A DNA stretch of 8,753 nucleotides from Alphaproteobacteria bacterium (GTDB taxonomy: Bacteria; Pseudomonadota; Alphaproteobacteria; Rs-D84): assembly GCA_017425725.1 (NCBI GenBank), contig JAFOXU010000061.1:1-8753 (forward strand). Direction: 5' to 3'. Within the stretch, counting starts at the first letter, position 1. Each line of letters begins with the position of its first letter. The notes under the pieces are model-generated. The model saw only the letters and a list, made by a program, of their open reading frames with translations, was not told the origin of the DNA and ran no database searches. The position numbers and the translations under genes are program-made. Shown here one piece after another: positions 1 to 6,351 of the stretch.

Positions 1-78
1 AAAGCAACACGTGTTGGATACAAAGTAGAAGGTGGTAAAAAGGTTCGCGTGGCTAAAAAATCTGGTGCGGAAATCTAA
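1..78 (+). CDS. rplX: 50S ribosomal protein L24, C-terminal end (partial)
   Basis: The window opens inside a reading frame that ends in TAA and encodes 25 residues, starting KATRVGYKVE and ending AKKSGAEI. The RVGYKVEGGKKVRV stretch matches the conserved C-terminal strand region of bacterial L24 (RVGFRxEDGKKVRxxKxxxE). L24 starts assembly of the large subunit by binding 23S rRNA. Its place directly before rplE is the standard spc-operon order and supports the call. The N-terminal three quarters, including the KOW motif, lies upstream of the window. Confidence 0.93.
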   Translation, partial: KATRVGYKVEGGKKVRVAKKSGAEI

Positions 79-103
79 AACAGATAAATTAGGTAAATTG
101 TTG

Positions 104-117
104 CCCGCTGTTACGGG
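104..117 (+). repeat. Stem-loop in the rplX-rplE spacer
   Basis: CCCG (104-107) pairs with CGGG (114-117) around the hexaloop CTGTTA. The stem can be extended outward by GTT/AAC across one bulged G. The 16-nt sequence from 104 to 119 recurs exactly at 2083-2098 in another spacer of the same operon. No U-run follows, so this is not an intrinsic terminator; an RNA-processing or stabilising role is inference. Confidence 0.6.
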
Positions 118-140
118 AACACAACAAAAGGAATAAAGAA

Positions 141-686
141 ATGCAAAGCAGATTGCGTGAAATTTACGAAAAAGAAATTGTGCCAGAATTGGTAAAAGAA
201 TTCGGCTATAAAAATGCGTTCGCAGTTCCAAAACTGACAAAAATTGTTTTGAATATGGGCGTTGGTGAAGCAGTGTCTGATAAAAAGAAACTGGATGCAG
301 CAGTTGCGGATTTGACCGCTATTGCAGCACAGAAAGCAATCAAGACACGTGCAAAAAAATCAATCGCAACATATCGTTTGCGTGAAGGTCAGGAAATCGG
401 TACAAAGGTTACACTGCGTGGTAAAAGAATGTATGATTTCTTGGATAAGTTGATTACAGTTGCATTGCCACGTGTAAAGGACTTTCGTGGTTTGTCAAAG
501 TCAAAGTTTGACGGACGTGGTAACTATGCGTTTGGTATCAAAGAACATTTAATCTTCCCAGAAATTTCTGTTGATAAAATCGATGCCATTCGTGGTATGG
601 ATATTGTTATCGCAACAACAGCGAAAACAGATGATGAAGCACGTGCATTGCTGACTAAAATCGGCTTGCCATTGGTTTTGAAATAA
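141..686 (+). CDS. rplE: 50S ribosomal protein L5
   Basis: This 181-aa protein is the usual length for bacterial L5 (about 180). L5 binds 5S rRNA and forms part of the central protuberance, contacting S13 across the subunit bridge. Conserved blocks include PKLTKIVLNMGVGEA (residues 30-44), the ATYRLREGQEIGTKVTLRG block (76-94), LPRVKDFRGL (109-118) and GRGNYAFGIKEHLIFPEI (125-142). The ATG at 141 is preceded by AAAGGA about 8 nt upstream. It sits between rplX and rpsN as in the standard order. Leucine codons are 13 TTG, 4 CTG, 1 TTA and no CTT, a useful reference for host codon use in this window. Confidence 0.98.
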   Translation: MQSRLREIYEKEIVPELVKEFGYKNAFAVPKLTKIVLNMGVGEAVSDKKKLDAAVADLTAIAAQKAIKTRAKKSIATYRLREGQEIGTKVTLRGKRMYDFLDKLITVALPRVKDFRGLSKSKFDGRGNYAFGIKEHLIFPEISVDKIDAIRGMDIVIATTAKTDDEARALLTKIGLPLVLK

Positions 687-706
687 TTAAAAAAGGTTGA
701 AAAAAG

Positions 707-1009
707 ATGGCTAAATTAGCGTTAATCAATAAACAAAAAAGACGTGAAAAGCTGGTTGCGCAGTATGCAAAAAAGCGTGAGACAATCAAAGCAAAAATGT
801 CTGTAAATGCGACACCAGAAGAAAGAATTGATGCAATGAAAAAGTTGGCAAAATTGCCACGTAATGCAAACCCAACACGTTTGCGTAATCGTTGCAGTGT
901 AACAGGTCGTTCACGTGGATTTTCTCGTTTGTTCGGTCTGTGTCGTCAACAGGTTCGTACAATGGCAAGCGAAGGTAAATTGCCAGGTGTACGTAAATCT
1001 AGTTGGTAA
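707..1009 (+). CDS. rpsN: 30S ribosomal protein S14 (zinc-independent type)
   Basis: The 100-aa product is the long, zinc-free form of S14, a late-assembling protein of the 30S head near the decoding region. The C-terminal block RLRNRCSVTGRSRGFSRLFGL (residues 58-78) and the ending GKLPGVRKSSW are diagnostic. Only two cysteines (63 and 79) are present and there are no CxxC pairs, which separates it from the ~61-aa zinc-binding S14 found in many Firmicutes and Actinobacteria. The gene begins 21 nt after the rplE stop with an AAGG ribosome-binding site. This paralog type fits a proteobacterial host. Confidence 0.98.
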   Translation: MAKLALINKQKRREKLVAQYAKKRETIKAKMSVNATPEERIDAMKKLAKLPRNANPTRLRNRCSVTGRSRGFSRLFGLCRQQVRTMASEGKLPGVRKSSW

Positions 1010-1022
1010 AGTAAAACAAACG

Positions 1023-1077
1023 CAACTGTGGACAATGCAGTTGTAGAAAAACAGTGCAGGGGTCAAAATCCCTGCGC
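1023..1077 (+). repeat. Two tandem stem-loops in the rpsN-rpsH spacer
   Basis: The 89-bp spacer has two hairpins in series. CAACTG (1023-1028) pairs with CAGTTG (1038-1043) over a 9-nt loop. GCAGGG (1056-1061) pairs with CCCTGC (1070-1075) over an 8-nt loop, with one more G-C and one G-T pair outside. The rpsH ribosome-binding site AAGGAG follows 10 nt after the second stem. No U-run follows either stem. The second stem could influence S8 translation, but that is inference; the known E. coli S8 autoregulatory site lies at the start of rplE, not here. Confidence 0.55.
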
Positions 1078-1098
1078 ATGTTACAAGGAGTAAAAAAG

Positions 1099-1497
1099 AT
1101 GTCACTATCACACCCAATCGGCGATATGGTTACCCGCATCCGTAACGGTCAAAATGCTGGTAAAGAAACAATCGTCGTTCCAAACAGCAAATTGCGTCAA
1201 GCAGTTTTGTCTGTATTAAAAGAAGAAGGTTTTATCACTGATTTCCGTATTGATCAAATTGATGAACATCGTTCAAATTTGGTTATCGAATTGAAATATG
1301 TTGGCGGAAATGGTGCAATTCAAGAAATTTCAGTTGTATCTAAGCCAGGTCGCCGTGTTTATTCCGGCAGTGCAAAAATGCCAAAAGTATTAAATGGCTT
1401 GGGTATTGCAATCGTATCTACACCAAATGGCGTTATGACTGATCACAAGGCACGCTTGATGAATGTCGGTGGCGAAGTATTGTGCAAGGTTATATAA
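1099..1497 (+). CDS. rpsH: 30S ribosomal protein S8
   Basis: The product is 132 aa, typical for S8 (about 130), a primary 16S rRNA-binding protein of the central domain. The opening SLSHPIGDMVTRIRNGQNA and the C-terminal signature LGIAIVSTPNGVMTDHKARL (residues 101-120), followed by GGEVLCKV, are characteristic. The frame is open upstream to a GTG at 1054, but the ATG at 1099 is chosen because AAGGAG lies just before it and the family begins at MSxxDPIxDM. In E. coli S8 represses the spc operon by binding its mRNA. Whether that operates here cannot be seen from the sequence. Confidence 0.98.
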   Translation: MSLSHPIGDMVTRIRNGQNAGKETIVVPNSKLRQAVLSVLKEEGFITDFRIDQIDEHRSNLVIELKYVGGNGAIQEISVVSKPGRRVYSGSAKMPKVLNGLGIAIVSTPNGVMTDHKARLMNVGGEVLCKVI

Positions 1498-1515
1498 TAA
1501 AGTGAGGATGAAGTT

Positions 1516-2067
1516 ATGTCTCGTGCAGGAAAATATCCAGTTAAACTGAGTGATGGCGTTACAGTCGCAATTGTTGACAACGCTTTGGTCGTAAAAGGCC
1601 CAAAAGGTGAATTGAAATTGCCTTTGGATACAAAAAATGCTGGCTTGGTAGATATTGTTATCGAAGAAGGTCAGGTCGTTATTAATCCAAAAGATGCAGA
1701 AGAAAAATCTTCAAGAACAATGTGGGGCACAATGGCTCGCAATGTTCGTAATGCAGTAGAAGGCGTTTCAAAAGGTTTTGAAAAAGCTATGTATATGAAA
1801 GGTGTTGGTTATAAAGCATCTGTTAAGGGTAACCAGTTGGTTTTAGTTGCAGGTTATTCACACGATGTTGTTATGGACATCCCAGCAGGTTTGACTGTTG
1901 TTATGGGTGACGCACCAACAGAATTTACTATTAAAGGTATGGATAAATGCTTGGTTGGCCAATTTGCTGATAAAGTTCACAAGGTTCGCAAGGCTGATCC
2001 ATATAAAGGTAAAGGTATCTTCTATAAGGGCGAAAGAATTCGTCGTAAAGAAGGTAAGAAGAAATAA
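1516..2067 (+). CDS. rplF: 50S ribosomal protein L6
   Basis: This 183-aa protein is slightly longer than the usual 177. L6 has two related alpha/beta domains and binds 23S rRNA near the sarcin-ricin loop and factor-binding site. The N-terminal SRAGKYPVKLSDGVTV, the central TMWGTMARNVRNAVEGVSKGF and the C-terminal ADPYKGKGIFYKGERIRRKE block are conserved. The tail ends in the lysine-rich KEGKKK. The ATG at 1516 follows a GAGG ribosome-binding site, 18 nt after the rpsH stop, suggesting close translational coupling within the operon. Confidence 0.98.
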   Translation: MSRAGKYPVKLSDGVTVAIVDNALVVKGPKGELKLPLDTKNAGLVDIVIEEGQVVINPKDAEEKSSRTMWGTMARNVRNAVEGVSKGFEKAMYMKGVGYKASVKGNQLVLVAGYSHDVVMDIPAGLTVVMGDAPTEFTIKGMDKCLVGQFADKVHKVRKADPYKGKGIFYKGERIRRKEGKKK

Positions 2068-2078
2068 TAATTAACTTT

Positions 2079-2100
2079 GATTCCCGCTGTTACGGGAATC
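2079..2100 (+). repeat. Perfect 8-bp stem-loop in the rplF-rplR spacer
   Basis: GATTCCCG (2079-2086) pairs perfectly with CGGGAATC (2093-2100) around the loop CTGTTA. The core is identical over 16 nt to the hairpin at 104-119. The same two 8-nt arms, in the opposite order, also form the inner stem of the terminator at 6302-6340. It is followed by GGAAAAAAGGG, not a U-run, so on the + strand it is not a terminator. Confidence 0.65.
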
Positions 2101-2119
2101 GGAAAAAAGGGAAAATAAA

Positions 2120-2476
2120 ATGTTGAAACATTTGTCTACAGAAGAAAGACGCACATTGGCAAACCGTGGTGCGTTGAAAAGAAAAAATCCTGGCAAGATT
2201 CGTTTGTCAGTTTTCCGTTCTGGACGCCATATCGAAGTTCAGGCGATTGATGACACCAAAGGTCATACAATTTGTGCTGCATCATCAAAAGAAAAAGGTT
2301 TTGCAGGACATGGTTGGAATGTTGCAGGTGCCGAACTGGTTGGTAAAGCATTTGCTGAACGTATTGTTGCGGCAAAAATTGCTGACAATTGTTATTTTGA
2401 TCGTGGCGGTTATCGCTATCACGGTCGTGTAAAGGCACTGTGCGAAGCAATCCGCGCTGGTGGCGTTAGAATATAA
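2120..2476 (+). CDS. rplR: 50S ribosomal protein L18
   Basis: The 118-aa product matches L18, which binds 5S rRNA together with L5 in the central protuberance. The basic N-terminus (RRTLANRGALKRK), the block IRLSVFRSGRHIEVQAIDD (residues 27-45) and the C-terminal FDRGGYRYHGRVKALCEAIR are diagnostic. The ATG at 2120 follows AAGGG. The gene lies between rplF and rpsE as expected; the 52-bp spacer upstream is longer than usual because it contains a hairpin. Confidence 0.98.
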   Translation: MLKHLSTEERRTLANRGALKRKNPGKIRLSVFRSGRHIEVQAIDDTKGHTICAASSKEKGFAGHGWNVAGAELVGKAFAERIVAAKIADNCYFDRGGYRYHGRVKALCEAIRAGGVRI

Positions 2477-2499
2477 TTTGAATAAGACGGAGTATTATA

Positions 2500-3057
2500 A
2501 TGGCACGTTTTGATGATAAAAAATTGCAGACGGATAACTTGGTAGATAAATTGGTTTCTATCAACCGTGTATCTAAGACTGTAAAGGGCGGTCGCAACAT
2601 GTCTTTCTCGGCATTGGTTGTGGTCGGTGACAAGGCTGGTCGTGTTGGCTTTGGCAAAGGTAAAGCATTGGAAGTACAATCTGCTGTACAGAAAGCAACC
2701 AAGGCTGCAAAGGCAAAAATGATTCGTGTTCCTTTGAAAGAAGGTCGCACATTGCACCATGATAGTGCTGCAAAGTACGGTGCAAGTAAACTGGTTGTTC
2801 GCAGTGCTGTTCCAGGTACTGGGGTTATTGCTGGTGGTGCGTTGCGTGCAGTGTTTGAATGCTTGGGTGTTCAGGACGTTGTTGTAAAATCACAAGGTTC
2901 AAATAATCCAAACAACATGATTCGTGCTGCGTTCTTGGCGTTCAATAAAATGAACTCTCCAAAGACAGTGGCTGCACGTCGTGGTAAAACAGTTGCAGAA
3001 ATCATCGCAGGTCGTGATGGTAAAAAATTAGAAACTGCAACAACAGAAGAAAACTAA
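2500..3057 (+). CDS. rpsE: 30S ribosomal protein S5
   Basis: The 185-aa product carries the double-stranded-RNA-binding S5 N-domain and the S5 C-domain. S5 lies on the back of the 30S subunit and contributes to decoding accuracy and mRNA entry. The signature runs from residue 29 (KGGRNMSFSALVVVGDKAGR) and continues through VGFGKGKALEV. Further blocks are KEGRTLHH (80-87), VPGTGVIAGGALRAVFE (104-120) and SQGSNNPNNMIRAAF (131-145). A CGGAG ribosome-binding site precedes ATG 2500, 23 nt after the rplR stop. The acidic tail TATTEEN extends beyond the core fold. Confidence 0.98.
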   Translation: MARFDDKKLQTDNLVDKLVSINRVSKTVKGGRNMSFSALVVVGDKAGRVGFGKGKALEVQSAVQKATKAAKAKMIRVPLKEGRTLHHDSAAKYGASKLVVRSAVPGTGVIAGGALRAVFECLGVQDVVVKSQGSNNPNNMIRAAFLAFNKMNSPKTVAARRGKTVAEIIAGRDGKKLETATTEEN

Positions 3058-3095
3058 ATCTGGGTACAGATAAGAATATAAACGGAGTTTGAATT

Positions 3096-3272
3096 ATGGC
3101 AAAAATAATTGTAAAACAAGTTAAAAGTGTTATCGGTCGCCCAGAAGCACAAGTCAAAATTGTAAAAGCATTGGGCTTGGGCCGTGTTGGTAAAACCAAA
3201 GAAATCACAGATTCTGAATCTGCTCGTGGCATGATTGCCAAGGTTTCTCATTTGGTAGAAGTTGTAAAATAA
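3096..3272 (+). CDS. rpmD: 50S ribosomal protein L30
   Basis: This short frame encodes 58 aa, beginning MAKIIVKQVKSVIGRPEAQ and continuing KALGLGRVGKTKEITDSESA. The length and the pattern IxVxQxxSxIGRxxxQxxxxxxLGL(G)RxxxxxxxxDxxxxRGMIxxVxHLVxV match bacterial L30, a small peripheral protein of the large subunit. It starts with ATG after GGAG (3084-3087) and lies between rpsE and rplO, its standard position. It can be missed by annotation with a 60-residue cutoff. Confidence 0.97.
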   Translation: MAKIIVKQVKSVIGRPEAQVKIVKALGLGRVGKTKEITDSESARGMIAKVSHLVEVVK

Positions 3273-3285
3273 TAATTAAACCGAG

Positions 3286-3334
3286 TATGAAAACAGTACT
3301 TGTTTTTATGCGACAAAGAACTACATAGGTAGTT
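3286..3334 (+). repeat. Two short stem-loops in the rpmD-rplO spacer
   Basis: The 83-bp spacer contains AAAACA (3290-3295) pairing with TGTTTT (3301-3306) over a 5-nt loop; this stem extends to 3286/3310 with two G-T pairs. A second stem is AACTAC (3319-3324) with GTAGTT (3329-3334) around ATAG. Both are weak and AT-rich. I see no coding frame in the spacer. Confidence 0.4.
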
Positions 3335-3355
3335 ATAGGACAAAAGGAAAAAGAA

Positions 3356-3814
3356 ATGAAATTAAATGCATTGATGGATAATTTTGGTGCACGTCAAAAC
3401 GCAACACGTGTTGGTCGTGGTATTGGATCTGGTTCTGGTAAGACAGCTGGTCGTGGTCACAAAGGTCAAAAGGCACGTAGTGGTTCACGTAAACAAGCGA
3501 CATTCCAAGGTGGTCAGATGCCAATCTTGCGTCGTTTCCCAAAATTTGGTTTCAATAACCCATTTGCAAAAGAATATGTCACAATCAATTTGGGTGATAT
3601 CGAAAAATTCATCGCAAGTGGTAAAATTGATGCATCTGCACCAATTACAATTGATACATTGATGGCTGCAAAAATCATCAATCGTAAAATGGATGGTTTG
3701 AAAGTTTTGGCCAATGGAGAAATTAAGTCTGCTGTTAATATTATTGCAGAAAAATGGTCAAAATCAGCCGAAGCAGCAATTGTAAAAGCTGGTGGTTCTA
3801 TTAAAAACAACTAA
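3356..3814 (+). CDS. rplO: 50S ribosomal protein L15
   Basis: The 152-aa product is L15, which threads a long basic extension into 23S rRNA and acts late in large-subunit assembly. The glycine- and basic-rich N-terminal block RVGRGIGSGSGKTAGRGHKG (residues 19-38) followed by QKARSGSRK, and then GGQMPILRRFPKFGFNN, are diagnostic. The C-terminal half (residues 70-150) is the globular domain, including LKVLANGEIKSAVNI. ATG 3356 follows AAAAGGA. The gene precedes secY as in nearly all bacteria. Confidence 0.98.
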   Translation: MKLNALMDNFGARQNATRVGRGIGSGSGKTAGRGHKGQKARSGSRKQATFQGGQMPILRRFPKFGFNNPFAKEYVTINLGDIEKFIASGKIDASAPITIDTLMAAKIINRKMDGLKVLANGEIKSAVNIIAEKWSKSAEAAIVKAGGSIKNN

Positions 3815-3825
3815 GTAAATTAATT

Positions 3826-3853
3826 TTGGGCATGTGGTAAACCATGTGCCCAA
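3826..3853 (+). repeat. Strong hairpin between rplO and secY
   Basis: TTGGGCATGTGG (3826-3837) pairs over 12 positions with CCATGTGCCCAA (3842-3853) around a TAAA tetraloop. Two central pairs are G-T. It ends 23 nt before the secY start and is not followed by a U-run, so it is not an obvious terminator. It occupies a spacer in which no good secY ribosome-binding site is visible. A role in processing, partial attenuation or secY translation control is inference. Confidence 0.6.
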
Positions 3854-3876
3854 GCAACGGTTAAAATATCATTCAA

Positions 3877-5193
3877 ATGAAATTCTTGAAACGCTTTTTC
3901 GGTAACTTAAGTGATTTACAGAAACGTATTCTGTTCACATTGGGGGCACTGATTGTTTATCGTATTGGGTCGTTTATTCCATTACCAGGTGTAAATGCAT
4001 CTGCTGTATTGCATTTGTTCCAAGGTGATAATGGTATGATGGGGATGTTTGATATGTTTAGTGGTGGTTCGCTGTCACGTATGTCTGTTTTGGCATTGAA
4101 CATTTTCCCATATATTTCGGCATCCATCGTTTTGCAATTGTTAAGTGCGACAAGTAAATCATTGGGCGAATTGCGTAAAGAAGGCGAATCTGGTCGTATG
4201 AAAATTAACCAATATACACGCTATTTGGCGGTATTGTTGGCTGTTGTTCAAGGTTGGGCAGTTGTTCGTGGTTTGGAAATGATGGCGCCTGTTAACGGTA
4301 CGGCTGCTGTCGTAAATCCAGGATTTGCATTTGAAATGTCTGCGATTATTGCATTGGTTGGTGGTACTGTGTTTGTTATGTGGTTGGCAGAACAAATTAC
4401 TGCACGTGGTATCGGGCAGGGTGCATCACTGTTAATCTTTGCAGGTATTATTGCAGAAGTTCCGGGTGGTATCGCACAGGTTATTTCATTGGGATCTGTT
4501 GGTCAAATTTCACCTGCGATGATTGGTTTGATTGTTGCGTTCGTGATTGGAATTATCGCATTGATTGCATTTTTTGAACAGGCACAACGTCGTATTCAAA
4601 TTTTGTATCCACGTCAGGCACTGGCAAATGGTGTTATGAATACAAACGCATCTTATTTGCCAATCAAGATTAATATGTCTGGTGTTATGGGGCCTGTGTT
4701 TGCATCTTCTATTATGATGTTACCAGCATTTATACAGCGTTTTGTTCAAAGTGAAAATTTAACAGTTCAAACAATCTTGGGTTTCTTTACATATGGAACA
4801 TGGTCTTATATCATCATGTTTACAGTATTGATTGCGTTCTTTGCTTATTTCCAGACTGCTGTTATCTTTAATTCAGAAGAAACAAGTAACGGTCTGAAAA
4901 ATGCAGGTGGCTATGTCCCAGGCGTTCGTCCAGGTGAACAGACAATCAAATATTTGGATAATGTTGTGTCACGTACAACGGCGATTGGTGTGGCATATTT
5001 GATAGTTGTTTGTGTATTGCCAATTATCTTGAATACGCATGTTGGTATGCCGTTGATGATTGGCGGAACAAGTGTATTGATTGTTGCAGGCGTGGTATTG
5101 GATACTGTAAATCAGGTTCAATCTTACTTGGTTGCAAAACAGTACAGTGGTGTTGTTAAAAAGGCACAAAAGAAAGGTCGTTTCCGTGGTTAA
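3877..5193 (+). CDS. secY: Protein translocase subunit SecY
   Basis: The 438-aa protein is the pore-forming subunit of the SecYEG translocon in the inner membrane and has ten predicted hydrophobic segments. Visible landmarks are TM1 (residues about 18-36, ending IGSFIPLPGVN) and the plug/TM2 region (MFDMFSGGSLSRMSVLALNI, 57-76). ITARGIGQGASLLIFAGI (164-181) and the cytoplasmic loop EQAQRRIQILYPRQ (234-247) also fit. The large cytoplasmic loop with GGYVPGVRPGEQT and the basic C-terminus (KKAQKKGRFRG) complete the match. The ATG at 3877 has no clear Shine-Dalgarno sequence, only an A/T-rich leader after a hairpin, unlike its neighbours. The adk gene that follows secY in many alphaproteobacteria is not here. 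Confidence 0.98.
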   Translation: MKFLKRFFGNLSDLQKRILFTLGALIVYRIGSFIPLPGVNASAVLHLFQGDNGMMGMFDMFSGGSLSRMSVLALNIFPYISASIVLQLLSATSKSLGELRKEGESGRMKINQYTRYLAVLLAVVQGWAVVRGLEMMAPVNGTAAVVNPGFAFEMSAIIALVGGTVFVMWLAEQITARGIGQGASLLIFAGIIAEVPGGIAQVISLGSVGQISPAMIGLIVAFVIGIIALIAFFEQAQRRIQILYPRQALANGVMNTNASYLPIKINMSGVMGPVFASSIMMLPAFIQRFVQSENLTVQTILGFFTYGTWSYIIMFTVLIAFFAYFQTAVIFNSEETSNGLKNAGGYVPGVRPGEQTIKYLDNVVSRTTAIGVAYLIVVCVLPIILNTHVGMPLMIGGTSVLIVAGVVLDTVNQVQSYLVAKQYSGVVKKAQKKGRFRG

Positions 5194-5217
5194 TGCGCCG
5201 TGGAAGCAAAACAAGAT

Positions 5218-5245
5218 TTGACTTTTGTCGGATTTTATATAAAAT
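5218..5245 (+). promoter_or_regulatory. Possible internal promoter upstream of rpsM
   Basis: TTGACT (5218-5223) and TAAAAT (5240-5245) are separated by 16 bp and each match the sigma-70 consensus at five of six positions. They lie in the 157-bp spacer after secY. The -10 overlaps a perfect 14-bp palindrome (5232-5245). TTTTGTCG (5223-5230) can also pair with CGGCAAAA (5250-5257), including one G-T pair, making a larger fold. It could drive rpsM-rpsK separately from the spc genes. AT-rich spacers produce such matches by chance, so this is moderate evidence. Confidence 0.4.
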
Positions 5246-5350
5246 TATTCGGCAAAACAAAATAGCCCATGGATGAAAACTGTGGGTATCGGGTATCGAA
5301 ATATCAGGTGGACTTGATGTTTCGCAGTTAAATAAAAAGGAAAAAGAAAA

Positions 5351-5728
5351 ATGGCACGTATAGCAGGTGTTAACATTCCGACAGAAAAACGCATTGAAAT
5401 TGCGTTGCAATACATTCACGGTATCGGTCCAGCCAAGGCTGCACAGATTTGTGAAGCGTTGAAATTAAAAGACGGTTTGCGCGCAAAAGATTTGACAGAC
5501 GCGGATGTTATCAAAATTTCTAATTATATCGAAGAAAACTTTAAAGTAGAAGGTGATGTTCGTCGTGAAGTTGCGATGAATATTAAGCGTTTACAAGATT
5601 TAAAAGCATACCGTGGTATTCGCCATCGTAACCGTTTGCCGGTTCGTGGTCAGCGTACTCAGACAAATGCACGTACACGTAAAGGTAAACGTGTAGTTGT
5701 TGCTGGTTCTGCAACCAAGGGTAAATAA
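5351..5728 (+). CDS. rpsM: 30S ribosomal protein S13
   Basis: The 125-aa product is S13, a 30S head protein that contacts the P-site tRNA and L5. The N-terminus MARIAGVNIPTEKRIEIAL and YIHGIGPAKA (helix-two-turn-helix region, residues 21-30) are typical. So is the C-terminal basic stretch YRGIRHRNRLPVRGQRTQTN (87-106), followed by ARTRKG. ATG 5351 follows AAGGA. In many bacteria rpsM opens the alpha operon. Here it follows secY after a long spacer with a possible promoter, and neither adk nor rpmJ lies in between. Confidence 0.98.
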   Translation: MARIAGVNIPTEKRIEIALQYIHGIGPAKAAQICEALKLKDGLRAKDLTDADVIKISNYIEENFKVEGDVRREVAMNIKRLQDLKAYRGIRHRNRLPVRGQRTQTNARTRKGKRVVVAGSATKGK

Positions 5729-5753
5729 ATTTAATATAACGTCACATCTGCTT

Positions 5754-5793
5754 GTTGTTGGCTCGTTCATGTAATTTATGTACTGCCAACAAC
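5754..5793 (+). repeat. Stem-loop in the rpsM-rpsK spacer
   Basis: GTTGTTGGC (5754-5762) pairs perfectly with GCCAACAAC (5785-5793), extendable by two G-T pairs, around a 22-nt loop. It lies in a 154-bp spacer that is normally only a few tens of bases. The direct repeat AAATTTAATA flanks it at 5727-5736 and 5816-5825. No U-run and no coding frame are visible. Confidence 0.55.
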
Positions 5794-5882
5794 GGTGCAT
5801 CTGTAATGTTCTATCAAATTTAATAATAAGGTAGAGATTAACACCATAGTTAATTGAAGACATCGAAACAAGGAAATAAAAA

Positions 5883-6266
5883 ATGGCAGTTACAAAAGCT
5901 AAAAAGAAAGTTGTAAAAAAAGTATCGCATGGCATTGCACATGTTGTTGCGACAAATAACAATACACGTATTACAATTACAGACCAGTCAGGCGCTGTTT
6001 TGACATGGGCAACCGCTGGGGCAAATAATTTTAAAGGTGCGAAAAAGTCCACACCATATGCAGCAACAATCGTTGCAGATGCAGTTGGTAAAAAAGTCGC
6101 AGAAATGGGTATGAAAACTGTTGATGTTTTAATGCGTGGTATTGGTCAAGGTCGTGAATCTGCTGTACGTGGATTGGCAAACGCTGGTCTGATTGTGCAG
6201 TCCATTACTGATACAACACGCATCCCACACAATGGGTGCAGACCAAAGAAAGTACGTCGCGTCTAA
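5883..6266 (+). CDS. rpsK: 30S ribosomal protein S11
   Basis: The 127-aa product is S11, which forms part of the 30S platform near the mRNA exit and the Shine-Dalgarno helix. The core block NNNTRITITDQSGAVLTWAT (residues 25-44), continuing AGANNFKGAKKSTPYAA, and the C-terminus TRIPHNGCRPKKVRRV are diagnostic. The usual RGPGxGRES signature reads RGIGQGRES here (85-93), a proline-to-isoleucine change. AAGGAA precedes ATG 5883. Normally rpoA and rplQ follow; here a hairpin follows within 25 nt of the stop, so this is probably the last gene of the unit. Confidence 0.98.
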   Translation: MAVTKAKKKVVKKVSHGIAHVVATNNNTRITITDQSGAVLTWATAGANNFKGAKKSTPYAATIVADAVGKKVAEMGMKTVDVLMRGIGQGRESAVRGLANAGLIVQSITDTTRIPHNGCRPKKVRRV

Positions 6267-6290
6267 ATAAATTAAATATAATAATTTATC

Positions 6291-6351
6291 TAAAAGCAAA
6301 ACGGGAATCTCATGTAGCGTTATGTACACTACGATTCCCGTTTTGCTTTTA
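6291..6351 (+). terminator. Intrinsic-type terminator after rpsK (possibly bidirectional)
   Basis: TAAAAGCAAAACGGGAATC (6291-6309) pairs perfectly over 19 bp with 6333-6351. The stem has a GC-rich inner core and an A-rich left arm facing a T-rich right arm, so it can act on either strand. A second inverted repeat, 14 bp perfect, flanks it at 6269-6282 and 6360-6373, with 8-nt unpaired stretches on each side. It begins 24 nt after the rpsK stop and closes the ribosomal operon. Confidence 0.8.

Noticed and set aside
1054..1098. Longer N-terminus for S8 starting at GTG 1054.
   Set aside because: These codons lie within the spacer hairpin, and AAGGAG followed by ATG 1099 gives the family-standard N-terminus.
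2136..2760. Several long antisense frames opposite rplR and rpsE.
   Set aside because: They are shadows of strongly biased ribosomal codons. They have no ribosome-binding sites and their translations resemble no protein family.
3838..3856. The rplO-secY hairpin as an intrinsic terminator.
   Set aside because: No U-run follows it, and ending transcription there would cut off secY.
5194..5350. Possible rpmJ (L36) or a remnant of adk between secY and rpsM.
   Set aside because: No short frame with the L36 Cys/His pattern and no Walker A remnant of adenylate kinase can be seen on the + strand.
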